A stretch of DNA of 64,000 nucleotides from Motiliproteus sp036960405 (lineage in GTDB: Bacteria > Pseudomonadota > Gammaproteobacteria > Pseudomonadales > Balneatricaceae). The stretch lies in contig JBALWS010000009.1 of assembly GCA_036960405.1 (NCBI GenBank), positions 1-64,000 on the forward strand, read 5' to 3'. The notes beneath the pieces are model-generated. The model was not told the origin of the DNA. It was given only the letters and a program-made list of their open reading frames with translations, and searched no databases. Below, piece by piece: positions 18,193 to 25,336 of the stretch. How positions within the stretch are numbered: the stretch's first letter is position 1; every line of letters starts with the position of its first letter. The translations under genes and the position numbers were made by a program.

Positions 18193-19911
18193 TCAATGAT
18201 ACGCCAACCCCTGTCCTCGCTTTCTCCGTAGATCACCTGTGTTGTTCTCTCGCGTACAGTTATTGACAGAACTCCAAGGCGCGACCTGCGGCGCGCTATC
18301 ATGCTCAGCCCTGCGGACTGACCACTGCTTACGCCGTGTCAGCAGCATCGCGACTTTGCCTTTGACGCGATCAATGACACCCCGAACACGGCTGATGATT
18401 TCGCCGTATTCGTTTTCTTCCCATTCACCGGTTTCGGTGCGTCGTATCTCCTTGTGCAGCTGTAGGGGCTGATCTGCACGTTTACAGGTGGGTCCACCCA
18501 TTAACATGACGAATGCGGCCCAGTTCGATGCGTCAGCAGCCGCGCGCGCCTGTTCGATACTCTCTGGCTGTTCGTGACCGGATTGTTTAAACAGTTCGCT
18601 GGCTTCCTCTTCAGAGACTCGACGCAATTCGCGCCAGATGGAAACCTGTGGGCCGCCGATCTGCTGAAACTGCCGAATGCCCCACAAGGACGCCCACGCT
18701 TCAACCCGCACCGCGCTGTCTTGCGCCTCCCGTCCGGATTCGTGGTCTTCGTCGATGCCGTAGCCGTTGATGTTTTTTGAGATGTATTTGGCGATATAGC
18801 CGGTTGCCGATCCTTTATTGGGATCGATCAGTTTGGTATCAAAGCGGGCCTGAACACCGTTACGCAGCTCGTTGAGGTCTTCTGCTACTGCATACTCTTG
18901 AAAGGTACTGATGGCTGCATCTAACTGTGTCGGCTCGATAAACAGAATCAGGTGCCAGTGCGGCGTGCCATCGTGATGCGGCTCTGCAACCCGGAATCCA
19001 TACGGCTCGATACTTTGGCGCTTCCATGCTGCTCGCACCTTAGCCCAGACACCACACAGGTAATCTTGGGCTTCTCGTGGGTTAGCCCCCTGGTATTTGC
19101 CGTTGCTGTGACCGGAGGAGTGGACGGCATGAAATTTACTGGGAGTGGTAAGGGTAATAAACACGCCTTGATGACCGGCAAGGTTGGCGACATCTTCAAA
19201 CCCTCGCATGCGGACCATTAGCTCTGATCGCCTGTTTTCAGGGTTGGCAACCGATGCCTCGACACACTCAGCTAAGCTCAGCACATCGCCCTCATCGCTG
19301 ACGACTTCCAAGCCTTCGATCATCCGCGCATTACGCCGTTTCTGCTCCCGGCGGTTGCAGACAGAAATATCGCTGCAATAGACCTGTTTGTGCCGGTGAA
19401 CGATTCGCATATCTCTGGCGACCTGTTCAAGCTTTTTGGCCTGCAACCGCCGAATCTTTCTAGCCCACCAGTTCGCTTTAAAGACGCGGGCGAGGGCGGC
19501 GATCTTCTGGTCTTTCGTGCAATAAACTGTGTAATCAAGCGGGAACACCAATCCCCGGCTCTCGACCTCTTCGATGATCTTGTTGATGACGAAGTCTTGA
19601 TCGTCTGTCCGACGCAATAGATCAAAGAAATCCTTCTCCAACCGCTTTGAGATGATGTCGGCGTAGCGCTTAACAATTTCGTGTGTGCTTGAAGCCAGTA
19701 ACCCGGTACCGGCCAGATACATCTGATCGGCCAATTCGCGCAAACGGCTGTTGGCATCTCGAAAACTCTTGGCTTCCCAGATATGGACGTAGTCAGCCCC
19801 AATTTTGGATTGCCAGCTTAAAGGGAATAGCCCAACCCGTTTGGTCACCCACTTCTGATCGATACGAACCAATCCGCTATTTTCTAGCGCGGTTGTCAGT
19901 ACAGAACTCAT
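18193..19911 (-). CDS. Rolling-circle replication initiator, P2 gpA-like
   Basis: A 572-residue HUH endonuclease. The metal-binding motif PHWH lies at 317-320 and the paired catalytic tyrosines Y372 and Y376 in GYIAKYISKN, the same YxxxY arrangement as phage P2 A protein. An upstream FITLTTPSKFHAV segment (motif I) is also present. Such proteins nick the double-strand origin, attach to the 5' end and drive rolling-circle replication. The ATG overlaps the stop of a 126-codon frame upstream by ATGA, so it is probably co-translated in an alpA-orf-rep operon. A P2-like nick sequence lies inside its own 3' coding region at 18263-18283. Confidence 0.9.
   Translation of the reverse strand: MSSVLTTALENSGLVRIDQKWVTKRVGLFPLSWQSKIGADYVHIWEAKSFRDANSRLRELADQMYLAGTGLLASSTHEIVKRYADIISKRLEKDFFDLLRRTDDQDFVINKIIEEVESRGLVFPLDYTVYCTKDQKIAALARVFKANWWARKIRRLQAKKLEQVARDMRIVHRHKQVYCSDISVCNRREQKRRNARMIEGLEVVSDEGDVLSLAECVEASVANPENRRSELMVRMRGFEDVANLAGHQGVFITLTTPSKFHAVHSSGHSNGKYQGANPREAQDYLCGVWAKVRAAWKRQSIEPYGFRVAEPHHDGTPHWHLILFIEPTQLDAAISTFQEYAVAEDLNELRNGVQARFDTKLIDPNKGSATGYIAKYISKNINGYGIDEDHESGREAQDSAVRVEAWASLWGIRQFQQIGGPQVSIWRELRRVSEEEASELFKQSGHEQPESIEQARAAADASNWAAFVMLMGGPTCKRADQPLQLHKEIRRTETGEWEENEYGEIISRVRGVIDRVKGKVAMLLTRRKQWSVRRAEHDSAPQVAPWSSVNNCTRENNTGDLRRKRGQGLAYH
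18263..18283 (-). other. Candidate double-strand origin (P2/186-type nick site) within rep
   Basis: Read on the minus strand this is CGCGCCTTGGAGTTCTGTCA plus one A. The phage P2/186 origin, recalled as CGCGCCTCGGAGTCCTGTCA plus A, differs at two of 21 positions and also lies inside gene A. A 27-base block covering this half site (18252-18278) is perfectly repeated at 48593-48619 although flanking codons differ, which suggests constraint at the DNA level. The P2 sequence is quoted from memory. Confidence 0.65.
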
Positions 19912-20288
19912 TGATAGATTCTCAGGTGGCTGTCGTTTTGGCGGATGCCATAACGACTGGAAAGCGGCGAACCTAGCTTAAAGTTCGGTCGGGTTTCGGT
20001 TGTCGGTTCGGTTCTACTTCGGTTGCGGTTCGGTGCTAGTTCGGTTGTATTTCGGTTATCGGTTCGGTTGTCGTTCGGTGCAACTTCAGCTGGTAGTTCG
20101 GTGGTGCTTCGGTCGGAGTTCGGCCATAGGTGGGCTTGAGTTCGGTGACTTTCCCTAAAGGCCGTGCCTGCCCTGTAGGGTCGACTTGGGCGGTATCTCC
20201 ACCCTACAGAGTGCCAAGCGTAGCTGGCTGGCTCTTTAGGGTGTGCAGGCGAACAGGTTATTAGATTGAGTACCGACGAAGTCAGCAC
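19908..20288 (-). CDS. Uncertain 126-codon frame between alpA and rep
   Basis: A GTG two bases after the alpA stop opens a frame that ends in ATGA overlap with rep. This tight packing argues for translation. The product has no recognisable family. Its second half is low-complexity (many Asn, Arg, Thr, Glu) because it is written by the TTCGGT repeat array. It may be a leader that couples rep translation to alpA, or it may be open only because the repeats contain no stop codons. Its value as a protein is doubtful. Confidence 0.35.
   Translation of the reverse strand: MLTSSVLNLITCSPAHPKEPASYAWHSVGWRYRPSRPYRAGTAFRESHRTQAHLWPNSDRSTTELPAEVAPNDNRTDNRNTTELAPNRNRSRTEPTTETRPNFKLGSPLSSRYGIRQNDSHLRIYQ
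19984..20123. repeat. Phased TTCGGT iteron array
   Basis: Twelve TTCGG(T) units and one degenerate unit (TTCAGC) follow one another at 11- or 12-base intervals over 140 bases, one per helical turn. They lie on one face of the DNA between alpA and rep. The reverse complement ACCGAA core also forms the palindrome at 20649-20676. This resembles the iterons bound by plasmid or P4-type initiators. No spacer structure typical of CRISPR exists. Confidence 0.8.
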
Positions 20289-20290
20289 GG

Positions 20291-20530
20291 CTAAACCGCC
20301 TGCCCCAAGTGTTCGAGCTTGTAGAAGCTATCGAGCCAATGATCCAGATCTTCACGAAGGTAGCGAACCGAACGTCCGATCTTGATAAAGGGTGGGGCTT
20401 GAGTGCGTCCTTCTCTATGGCCGTCCATACGGGACTGGGCTAGAAAGGAGCGGCTCATGCTGATGTAGTTGGCCGCTTCTATCTCGGATAGAGCGCGGGG
20501 GCTTTGTGCTGGTCGTTTGGAGTCTTTCAT
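20291..20530 (-). CDS. AlpA-family DNA-binding regulator/excisionase
   Basis: A 79-residue winged-helix/MerR-like HTH protein. LSEIEAANYISMSRSFLAQ (about 14-32) is the recognition helix region, and PPFIKIGRSVRYLREDLDHWLDS (about 46-68) is the AlpA/Xis wing and terminal helix. AlpA proteins activate integrase or act as excisionases in P4-like satellites. First gene of the alpA-orf-rep unit. Three TTAGCGTTAA repeats and a long palindrome sit 65-145 bases upstream and are its likely control sites. Confidence 0.85.
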   Translation of the reverse strand: MKDSKRPAQSPRALSEIEAANYISMSRSFLAQSRMDGHREGRTQAPPFIKIGRSVRYLREDLDHWLDSFYKLEHLGQAV

Positions 20531-20587
20531 GATGGTGCTCTCACATGGCTAACGGAATGTGGGAGTACGATAACGGGCGGGCAGGGG

Positions 20588-20646
20588 GCGTTAAGGTTAG
20601 CGTTAAAATTTTCGGCTTAGCGTTAAGTTTTTCCTCTTAGCGTTAA
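20588..20646. repeat. Direct repeats TTAGCGTTAA at 20-bp spacing
   Basis: Full copies at 20597-20606, 20617-20626 and 20637-20646 are exactly 20 bases apart (two helical turns). A partial copy GCGTTAA lies at 20588. They lie directly upstream of alpA and are probably operator or replication-protein sites. Confidence 0.75.
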
Positions 20647-20648
20647 GT

Positions 20649-20676
20649 CGTGTAACCGAACTGGTTCGGTTACACG
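20649..20676. promoter_or_regulatory. Perfect 13-bp-arm palindrome with TTCGGT core
   Basis: CGTGTAACCGAAC, two bases TG, then its exact reverse complement. It abuts the TTAGCGTTAA repeats and carries the same GTTCGGT core as the array at 19984-20123, so one protein may bind both. The remainder of 20677-21096 shows no gene. Confidence 0.75.
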
Positions 20677-21096
20677 CAGTGAGTATGATAGTAAAGCAGA
20701 TCAATACCACCCAGCAGGCGGCTAACTGCACAAATGAAATATTCGAGAAAACTCAGATCCATTTTGACTATAGTTAACTGGCGTAGGTGATGGAGTACTC
20801 GCATCAGGGCCAGTGGTAGTTTGCATACAGTAAACACAGATGGTAGCAGGGATGTTCAGTACGATCGCAGTACCACCGCTTCTCAGTCCTTACTATGGCA
20901 TTAACGTGCCAAGCAATCTTCTCTTGGTATTTTCTGCTGCATTGATACTTGAGCCACTCTAGCCTTAAATGCTCTGCCAAGCATACAAGGTCTCACTTAG
21001 CTTGCATGGACGCAAAATTAAGATGTTATGCGTTAAAACATGCGATCCCATATCGGTTTTAATTATTCAAAAACGCCCCTATTGGAGGAGCAGATA

Positions 21097-21579
21097 ATGA
21101 AGAATAAAAATGTGATCGGAATCGTTCTTATTGCCGCATGCGCTGCTGGATTATCGGCTACTGTACAGGCTAAGAGCTACTTGGTAAGTCTGAATTCTGT
21201 GACTGGTGGAAATTGTGATTCCTTTGGTGGTGGGTGGCAGGGATCAGGATACGATGGGAAGTCTGGAATTGTCTTCTGTAAGAAAATAAGCGGCTCAAAA
21301 CCTGCTTTAGGTGTTGTGGAAGTGAATGGAATCTATCCAGGTGATATTGATTGTAAATCAAAGTTTGGTAAAGAATGGGAGGAGTTCGGATATGACGGTA
21401 AAGCCGACCTTCGTTACTGCATGAAAATGGGAGATGTTGATGCCAGTGAAAATTATATTGAAGATACCAATGCGGTTGTTGGTGGATCAGGGGGCTGTAA
21501 AAAATTCAAAGGACGAGGATGGGATTCTGTAGTTTACAACGGAAACTCAGATCTAACGCTCTGTGCGAAGTTTAGGTAG
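21097..21579 (+). CDS. Secreted triple-repeat cysteine protein (unknown family)
   Basis: A 160-residue protein with a Sec signal peptide ending TVQA near residue 25. The mature part is three repeats of about 45 residues with the pattern C-(x)3-FG-(x)2-W-(x)3-GYDGK-(x)2-L-x-YC-x-K. The cysteines fall in pairs at 40/61, 86/108 and 134/156, so each repeat probably closes one disulfide. GGAGG precedes the ATG at 21097, which is preferred over an upstream ATG at 21040. It stands alone on the plus strand inside the island between alpA control DNA and a convergent operon, followed by a long hairpin. I do not recognise the family; an exported cargo factor is likely. Confidence 0.75.
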   Translation: MKNKNVIGIVLIAACAAGLSATVQAKSYLVSLNSVTGGNCDSFGGGWQGSGYDGKSGIVFCKKISGSKPALGVVEVNGIYPGDIDCKSKFGKEWEEFGYDGKADLRYCMKMGDVDASENYIEDTNAVVGGSGGCKKFKGRGWDSVVYNGNSDLTLCAKFR

Positions 21580-21602
21580 AAGTCGCACATAAAAATCGCA
21601 TG

Positions 21603-21653
21603 AACTAGGACTACTCATAGTTGCTTACTATGCAACCTTGGGTAGTCCTAGTT
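21603..21653 (+). terminator. Long hairpin after the secreted repeat protein
   Basis: AACTAGGACTAC and GTAGTCCTAGTT are a perfect 12-bp inverted repeat around a 27-base loop that itself can form CATAG/CTATG. There is no T-run, so it may be a stabilising 3' structure, a bidirectional terminator or an attachment-like repeat. Confidence 0.5.
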
Positions 21654-21758
21654 GCTAAAATGTTAATTCAGAACCGTTAGCGGCTACTTTGAATTGGAGT
21701 TGTTTGCCTGACAGATTAACAGTAGTTAAATCACAATATATTGAAGCCATTATCGTAG

Positions 21759-22643
21759 CTATAGCTGTTTTTTTAATTTAGAAAGCACTGGTCCGAAAGA
21801 AGTGCGTTTCATAGCCTGTTCGACATAGTTTCGACTGCGCCAGTCTATACAGGTGGCGTCCATAGCCGTGATGATCTGCTCTTGGTCATATTGAGGAGAA
21901 TCACTTTCCCAATCGTTCTTAATAAGAAACCAAAGCTCTTTAGTACCAGACGAAGGGTTGGCCAGCAGCGCTCGGAACATCAGTTCGTGTAACTGGTTTG
22001 TGCGTTTTCCGTTCAGTTTTGGAGCCGAATCGATTTCTTTATTTCGCTTCAGCGCTTTTAACTCTGGTGTTTTTGGAGCAGAGAAAAGCTCAATTTCTGA
22101 CGCTGGGATTCTAATGTCTTCTGGCTTGAAAAGAGAGTTTGATTCGTAATCAAGGGCTAGGTGGCTGTTTGGGCTAATTGAGTCTTTGGCTGCCATCAAA
22201 CTAGCAATGGCACCAAGAATAGTTGGTCCTTCTTTCGGCAAGGGCGTCGCACCAAATTTTGCAATATTAATGTCGTGCCAACTTTCTGGCTCCCATCCAT
22301 GCATGTTGCAAAAGCTGGGTGCTTGAGAGAATGGATAAGTTGAGTTCCATTTCAGCACATTGTTAGGCTCTAAAATTCTGCTCCCTTGTTTGCCTAGAGT
22401 TATCTCATTTCCTTCTAATAGGTGGGCAACGTTATTTGAATGAATTAAAAGACATCCACGGTACATGCATGTAGCGATGCCTTTTCTACGTTGTTTGTCA
22501 TCATTTTTATATATTAAAAAGGCTCTTGAATTTGTGTGTACTACGGCTTGAATAGCGCCTATATCGATGTGGTACAAAAGCTCTGCTCTCTTGAAAGAAA
22601 GGATATCTTCAGCATCTTTGAGCGTGTACCAAGGACCGCGCAT
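21759..22643 (-). CDS. Hypothetical island protein in the integrase operon
   Basis: A 294-residue soluble protein of unknown family that starts 17 bases after the integrase stop, so it is co-transcribed with it. The N-terminus PWYTLKDAEDILSFKRAELLYHIDIG resembles a helix-turn-helix entry of excisionase type. The middle has the SRAFLIYKNDD and CMYRGCLLIHS strands. The C-terminal third (KRTNQLHELMFRALL ... DATCIDWRSRNYVEQAMKR) looks like a separate helical domain of the sort seen in phage proteins that follow an HTH. GC is intermediate. DNA binding is a guess from the N-terminus only. Confidence 0.6.
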   Translation of the reverse strand: MRGPWYTLKDAEDILSFKRAELLYHIDIGAIQAVVHTNSRAFLIYKNDDKQRRKGIATCMYRGCLLIHSNNVAHLLEGNEITLGKQGSRILEPNNVLKWNSTYPFSQAPSFCNMHGWEPESWHDINIAKFGATPLPKEGPTILGAIASLMAAKDSISPNSHLALDYESNSLFKPEDIRIPASEIELFSAPKTPELKALKRNKEIDSAPKLNGKRTNQLHELMFRALLANPSSGTKELWFLIKNDWESDSPQYDQEQIITAMDATCIDWRSRNYVEQAMKRTSFGPVLSKLKKQL

Positions 22644-22660
22644 GTATTTCTTTCCTTGTT

Positions 22661-23920
22661 TTAGTCGATCAACGCGACGGCTTCAGCTTTATGGTCGGGA
22701 GCCAGATGCGCGTAGCGTAATGTTGTGTTCATCTCGGAGTGGCCGCATAGCTCCCGCACGGTATTTAGCGGTACTCCGCGCATTACTAGCTTGGATGCAA
22801 AATGGTGGCGTATATCATGCCATCGAAAATTTTGAATACCAGCCAGATCCAGCGTGCTTGCCCAAGACTTTCGCACGTTGTCCAATCGGCCTCCGTCATC
22901 GGCGGGGAAAACTCGACCACTAAGGTCTCTGCTTTGCCTTGCCCAGGTCTTCATTACTTTGAGAGCGTCGGGGCTTAACGGTATGTGACGCGTCTTACCC
23001 GACTTGGCGATACCGCCCTGAATGGTAATCACATCGTTGATGAAATCGACATCGGACCATTGCAGGTCAAAGGCTTCGCCTCGTCGCATGCCTGTTTTCA
23101 GAGACAGCGTGACTAGTGGCGTTAACCGGTCAGCATAGGATTGTTGGGATAGGTCGGGTAGAAGAGGGTAGCCGCGCAGTTCTCGATGTTTGTTGCCACT
23201 GGCGCGTTGATCTTTGATCTGCTGATCGCGTTGTTCCATCGCGTCCAATAGCCCTTGTTCTTCGTGGTCGGTCAGGTAACGCACCTTGGGCGAGTTATCG
23301 ACCTTGAGCGGTTTGAGTTTTTCTAACGGGTGGTGTTCCAGTAGTCCCCACTCCATCGCTTTAGAGATGAGCGCTCTGAGTGCAGTCACCGCCCGATTGA
23401 CCGATGAGGGTTTGAGGGCTTTGGTTTTGATCCCTTTTTTTAACTTCTGGGTGCGCCACAGCTCGACCCGACGCACCGAAATATCTTCCAGCGCTAACTT
23501 CATAAAGTCGGGAAAGTTAGTTTTGAGTTTTTCGAGGGTGACTAGGCCGGTTTTACGGTTCGCTAATACCCAAGGCTCGTAATGCTTTTCGATGAACACA
23601 CCAAGCGTTCGCTGTTGCGCGTCTTCGGCTGCTCGGCGTTTAACGATCCGCGCTTTTTGAACATCGACGCCTTTCCTTACATCACCGGCATGGATCATCG
23701 CCATATCGCGTGCCTGCCCGATAGTGAAGTCCTTACCCAGCAAACCCAACTTGATCCGTTTGCGGTTTCCACCTTCGGTTCGGTAGGTGTAATAGAAGCT
23801 CATTGAGCCCGATGGCTGGACGCGGAGCAGGAACCCTTTGATCTCGGTATCGACGATTTCAAAGGGCTTACTCGTTAGCTGGATGTTCTTGATCGTTGTT
23901 GCTGTTAGCTTGGCTTTCAT
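22661..23920 (-). CDS. int: P4-type tyrosine recombinase/integrase
   Basis: A 419-residue integrase. The N-terminal DUF4102 arm-binding domain (IKNIQLTSKPFEIVDTEI) precedes a SAM-like core-binding domain. The catalytic domain has Arg in TGMRRGEAF, the HDIRHHFASKLV box, and GHSEMNTTLRYAHL with the nucleophile Tyr. All R-H-R-Y residues are present, so it should be active. The ATG at 23920 begins the conserved MKAKLT stretch and has GGAG upstream. It lies at the attR end and reads inward. It recombines the 49-bp tRNA-Pro repeats. Confidence 0.93.
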   Translation of the reverse strand: MKAKLTATTIKNIQLTSKPFEIVDTEIKGFLLRVQPSGSMSFYYTYRTEGGNRKRIKLGLLGKDFTIGQARDMAMIHAGDVRKGVDVQKARIVKRRAAEDAQQRTLGVFIEKHYEPWVLANRKTGLVTLEKLKTNFPDFMKLALEDISVRRVELWRTQKLKKGIKTKALKPSSVNRAVTALRALISKAMEWGLLEHHPLEKLKPLKVDNSPKVRYLTDHEEQGLLDAMEQRDQQIKDQRASGNKHRELRGYPLLPDLSQQSYADRLTPLVTLSLKTGMRRGEAFDLQWSDVDFINDVITIQGGIAKSGKTRHIPLSPDALKVMKTWARQSRDLSGRVFPADDGGRLDNVRKSWASTLDLAGIQNFRWHDIRHHFASKLVMRGVPLNTVRELCGHSEMNTTLRYAHLAPDHKAEAVALID

Positions 23921-23962
23921 CACGGCTCTCCGTTGCCGTGCAATCGTAAATTTAACTCCCCT

Positions 23963-23986
23963 GTAAGTCCACCGTAAGTCCAAATT
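23963..23986 (+). repeat. Right integrase arm-type repeat (GTAAGTCC x2)
   Basis: An exact copy of 13391-13414, positioned in the integrase 5' region 137 bases inside attR. It could serve both integration and autoregulation of the integrase promoter. Confidence 0.65.
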
Positions 23987-24122
23987 GAAAAAATAACGCT
24001 AAATATCAAAAGTCCTCAATGTATAACGATGAATTTATAAGTCATTGTTTTATTAATAGTAAGTTTGTGTTCTGAGGAGGTTTAGTGTTCATTGATGTTC
24101 ACCCAAAAACACCCGTTTTTCG

Positions 24123-24171
24123 CCTTCGGGAGGATGGGGTCGGAGGTTCAAATCCTCTCACGCCGACCATT
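24123..24171 (+). repeat. attR: right 49-bp repeat of the tRNA 3' end
   Basis: Identical to 13289-13337. It holds only the anticodon-loop-to-CCA half of tRNA-Pro without D arm or 5' acceptor strand, so it is not a second tRNA. Confidence 0.93.
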
Positions 24172-24596
24172 TATTACTATAAAATCAACATATTATGATG
24201 TTGGTGTTGGTTGTGTTTTTCTCTATACATTTTTCAGGTAACAAATAGGTAACTTTCTGATTAGTTTTTAATCTCCCAATCCGCTTTTTTGAATCGCTGG
24301 TGAGGTTACGCTTTTTCAGGCCTATAAAAGTGCCTAGCGAAATCATGTAAGTGGCTGGCTAGGATTGTAAGTTAATCAGATCGGTCTAAGGTCTGCTCCT
24401 GCGCCCATTGCGGGCCTTTCATAGGGGGGCGACCACTCTGGTACTTCTAGGTTAAATTTTTTCAAAGCGGGCCTTGCCTCCCACTCTAGCCTTCTTAATG
24501 ATATGTTAACGTTTAGAAGAACATCTTGTTTTAGGGGACACCTAGACCCCTTGCCGATGACACACGTTAAGTGACAATAATAAAAAGAATGCAGAT
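24172..24596. other. Intergenic region between island and response regulator
   Basis: No coding frame. A weak hairpin CGCCC-ATT-GCGGGC with a short T stretch lies near 24402. CATCTTGTTTTA at 24522-24533 matches 9 of 12 bases of the motif shared by the porin and qhpA upstream regions and could be an autoregulatory site for the regulator that follows. Confidence 0.35.
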
Positions 24597-25325
24597 ATGA
24601 AAAATGGAGTTACTCAAGAAGCCCATATCTTGATCGTCGAAGACGACTTTGCCTCTCGCTCCTTATTGGTCAGCTATTTTGAAAAAGCGGGATACCAGGT
24701 CAGCGAAACCGAACAGGCTGACGATTTGGCTGAACGAGTCAAGCAGCAACAGATCGATCTGGTGTTACTTGATATCAATCTGGCCGGTAAAGACGGTCTG
24801 ACTCTGACTCGGGAACTTCGTGCCCACTCCAAGGCGGGCATTATCTTAGTGACCAGTAAAGATGATGAGATTGACCGTATCGTCGGTTTGGAAATGGGCG
24901 CCGACGATTACGTCACCAAGCCTTTCAACCCAAGAGAGCTGTTGGTTCGAACCAAGAATCTGCTGTGGCGCATCAGTGATGGTGGTGAACCCAAAGAGCG
25001 GGAGAAAAAGCGCCATATCTGTTGCTTTGAAGGTTGGGAACTGGACCACCACAAACGCTTGCTAACCTCTCCAGATCGAGTCAGTGAACGGCTTCCAGAG
25101 GGAGAGTTTCGGCTGCTTCAAGCGCTGACTAACAGTCCCGGCCAGGTACTCAGTCGCGACCAATTAATGGATGCTATTAGAGATCGAGAGTGGGTTCCCA
25201 CCGACCGATCCGTGGATGTTCTAGTCGGTCGAATTAGACGTAAACTGAGAGACAACCCGTCAGATCCCCAGTTTATTCTAACCGCGCATGGGGTCGGCTA
25301 TCTGTTTGCCGGTGATCTGGCTTAG
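24597..25325 (+). CDS. OmpR/TorR-type response regulator
   Basis: A 242-residue regulator: receiver with EDD at 15-17, phospho-acceptor Asp59 (LVLLDINLAG) and Lys in VTKPFNPREL. The C-terminal OmpR-type winged helix includes EGEFRLLQAL and ends in TAHGVGYLF. It precedes a giant hybrid kinase by 11 bases, so the pair forms a phosphorelay: kinase His to its own REC, to HPt, to this protein. It lies just upstream of the amine dehydrogenase region and is the best candidate regulator of it, since no AraC-type QhpR is present. That link is inferred from location. Confidence 0.88.
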   Translation: MKNGVTQEAHILIVEDDFASRSLLVSYFEKAGYQVSETEQADDLAERVKQQQIDLVLLDINLAGKDGLTLTRELRAHSKAGIILVTSKDDEIDRIVGLEMGADDYVTKPFNPRELLVRTKNLLWRISDGGEPKEREKKRHICCFEGWELDHHKRLLTSPDRVSERLPEGEFRLLQALTNSPGQVLSRDQLMDAIRDREWVPTDRSVDVLVGRIRRKLRDNPSDPQFILTAHGVGYLFAGDLA

Positions 25326-25336
25326 GAAATATTTCC

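Larger units (their letters stand above)
13336..24169. mobile_element. tRNA-Pro-integrated satellite-like genomic island
   Basis: Bounded by 49-bp repeats and carrying a P4-type tyrosine integrase at the right end, an AlpA regulator, a P2-gpA-like Rep and several cargo genes, but no capsid, portal, terminase, tail or conjugation gene. This matches a phage satellite or a self-replicating integrative element that borrows its helper's particles. Cargo base composition changes sharply: the PHP-AAA gene pair is much more AT-rich than both the host DNA and the rep/int genes, so it is probably a later acquisition. It separates the TAXI operon from the amine-oxidation region. Confidence 0.88.

Noticed and set aside
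19984..20123. Short regular repeats could be a CRISPR array
   Set aside because: Units are six bases with 5-6-base spacers and no cas genes; an iteron array is the better reading.
24123..24171. Second tRNA-Pro gene
   Set aside because: Only the 3' part is present; D arm and 5' acceptor strand are absent. It is attR.
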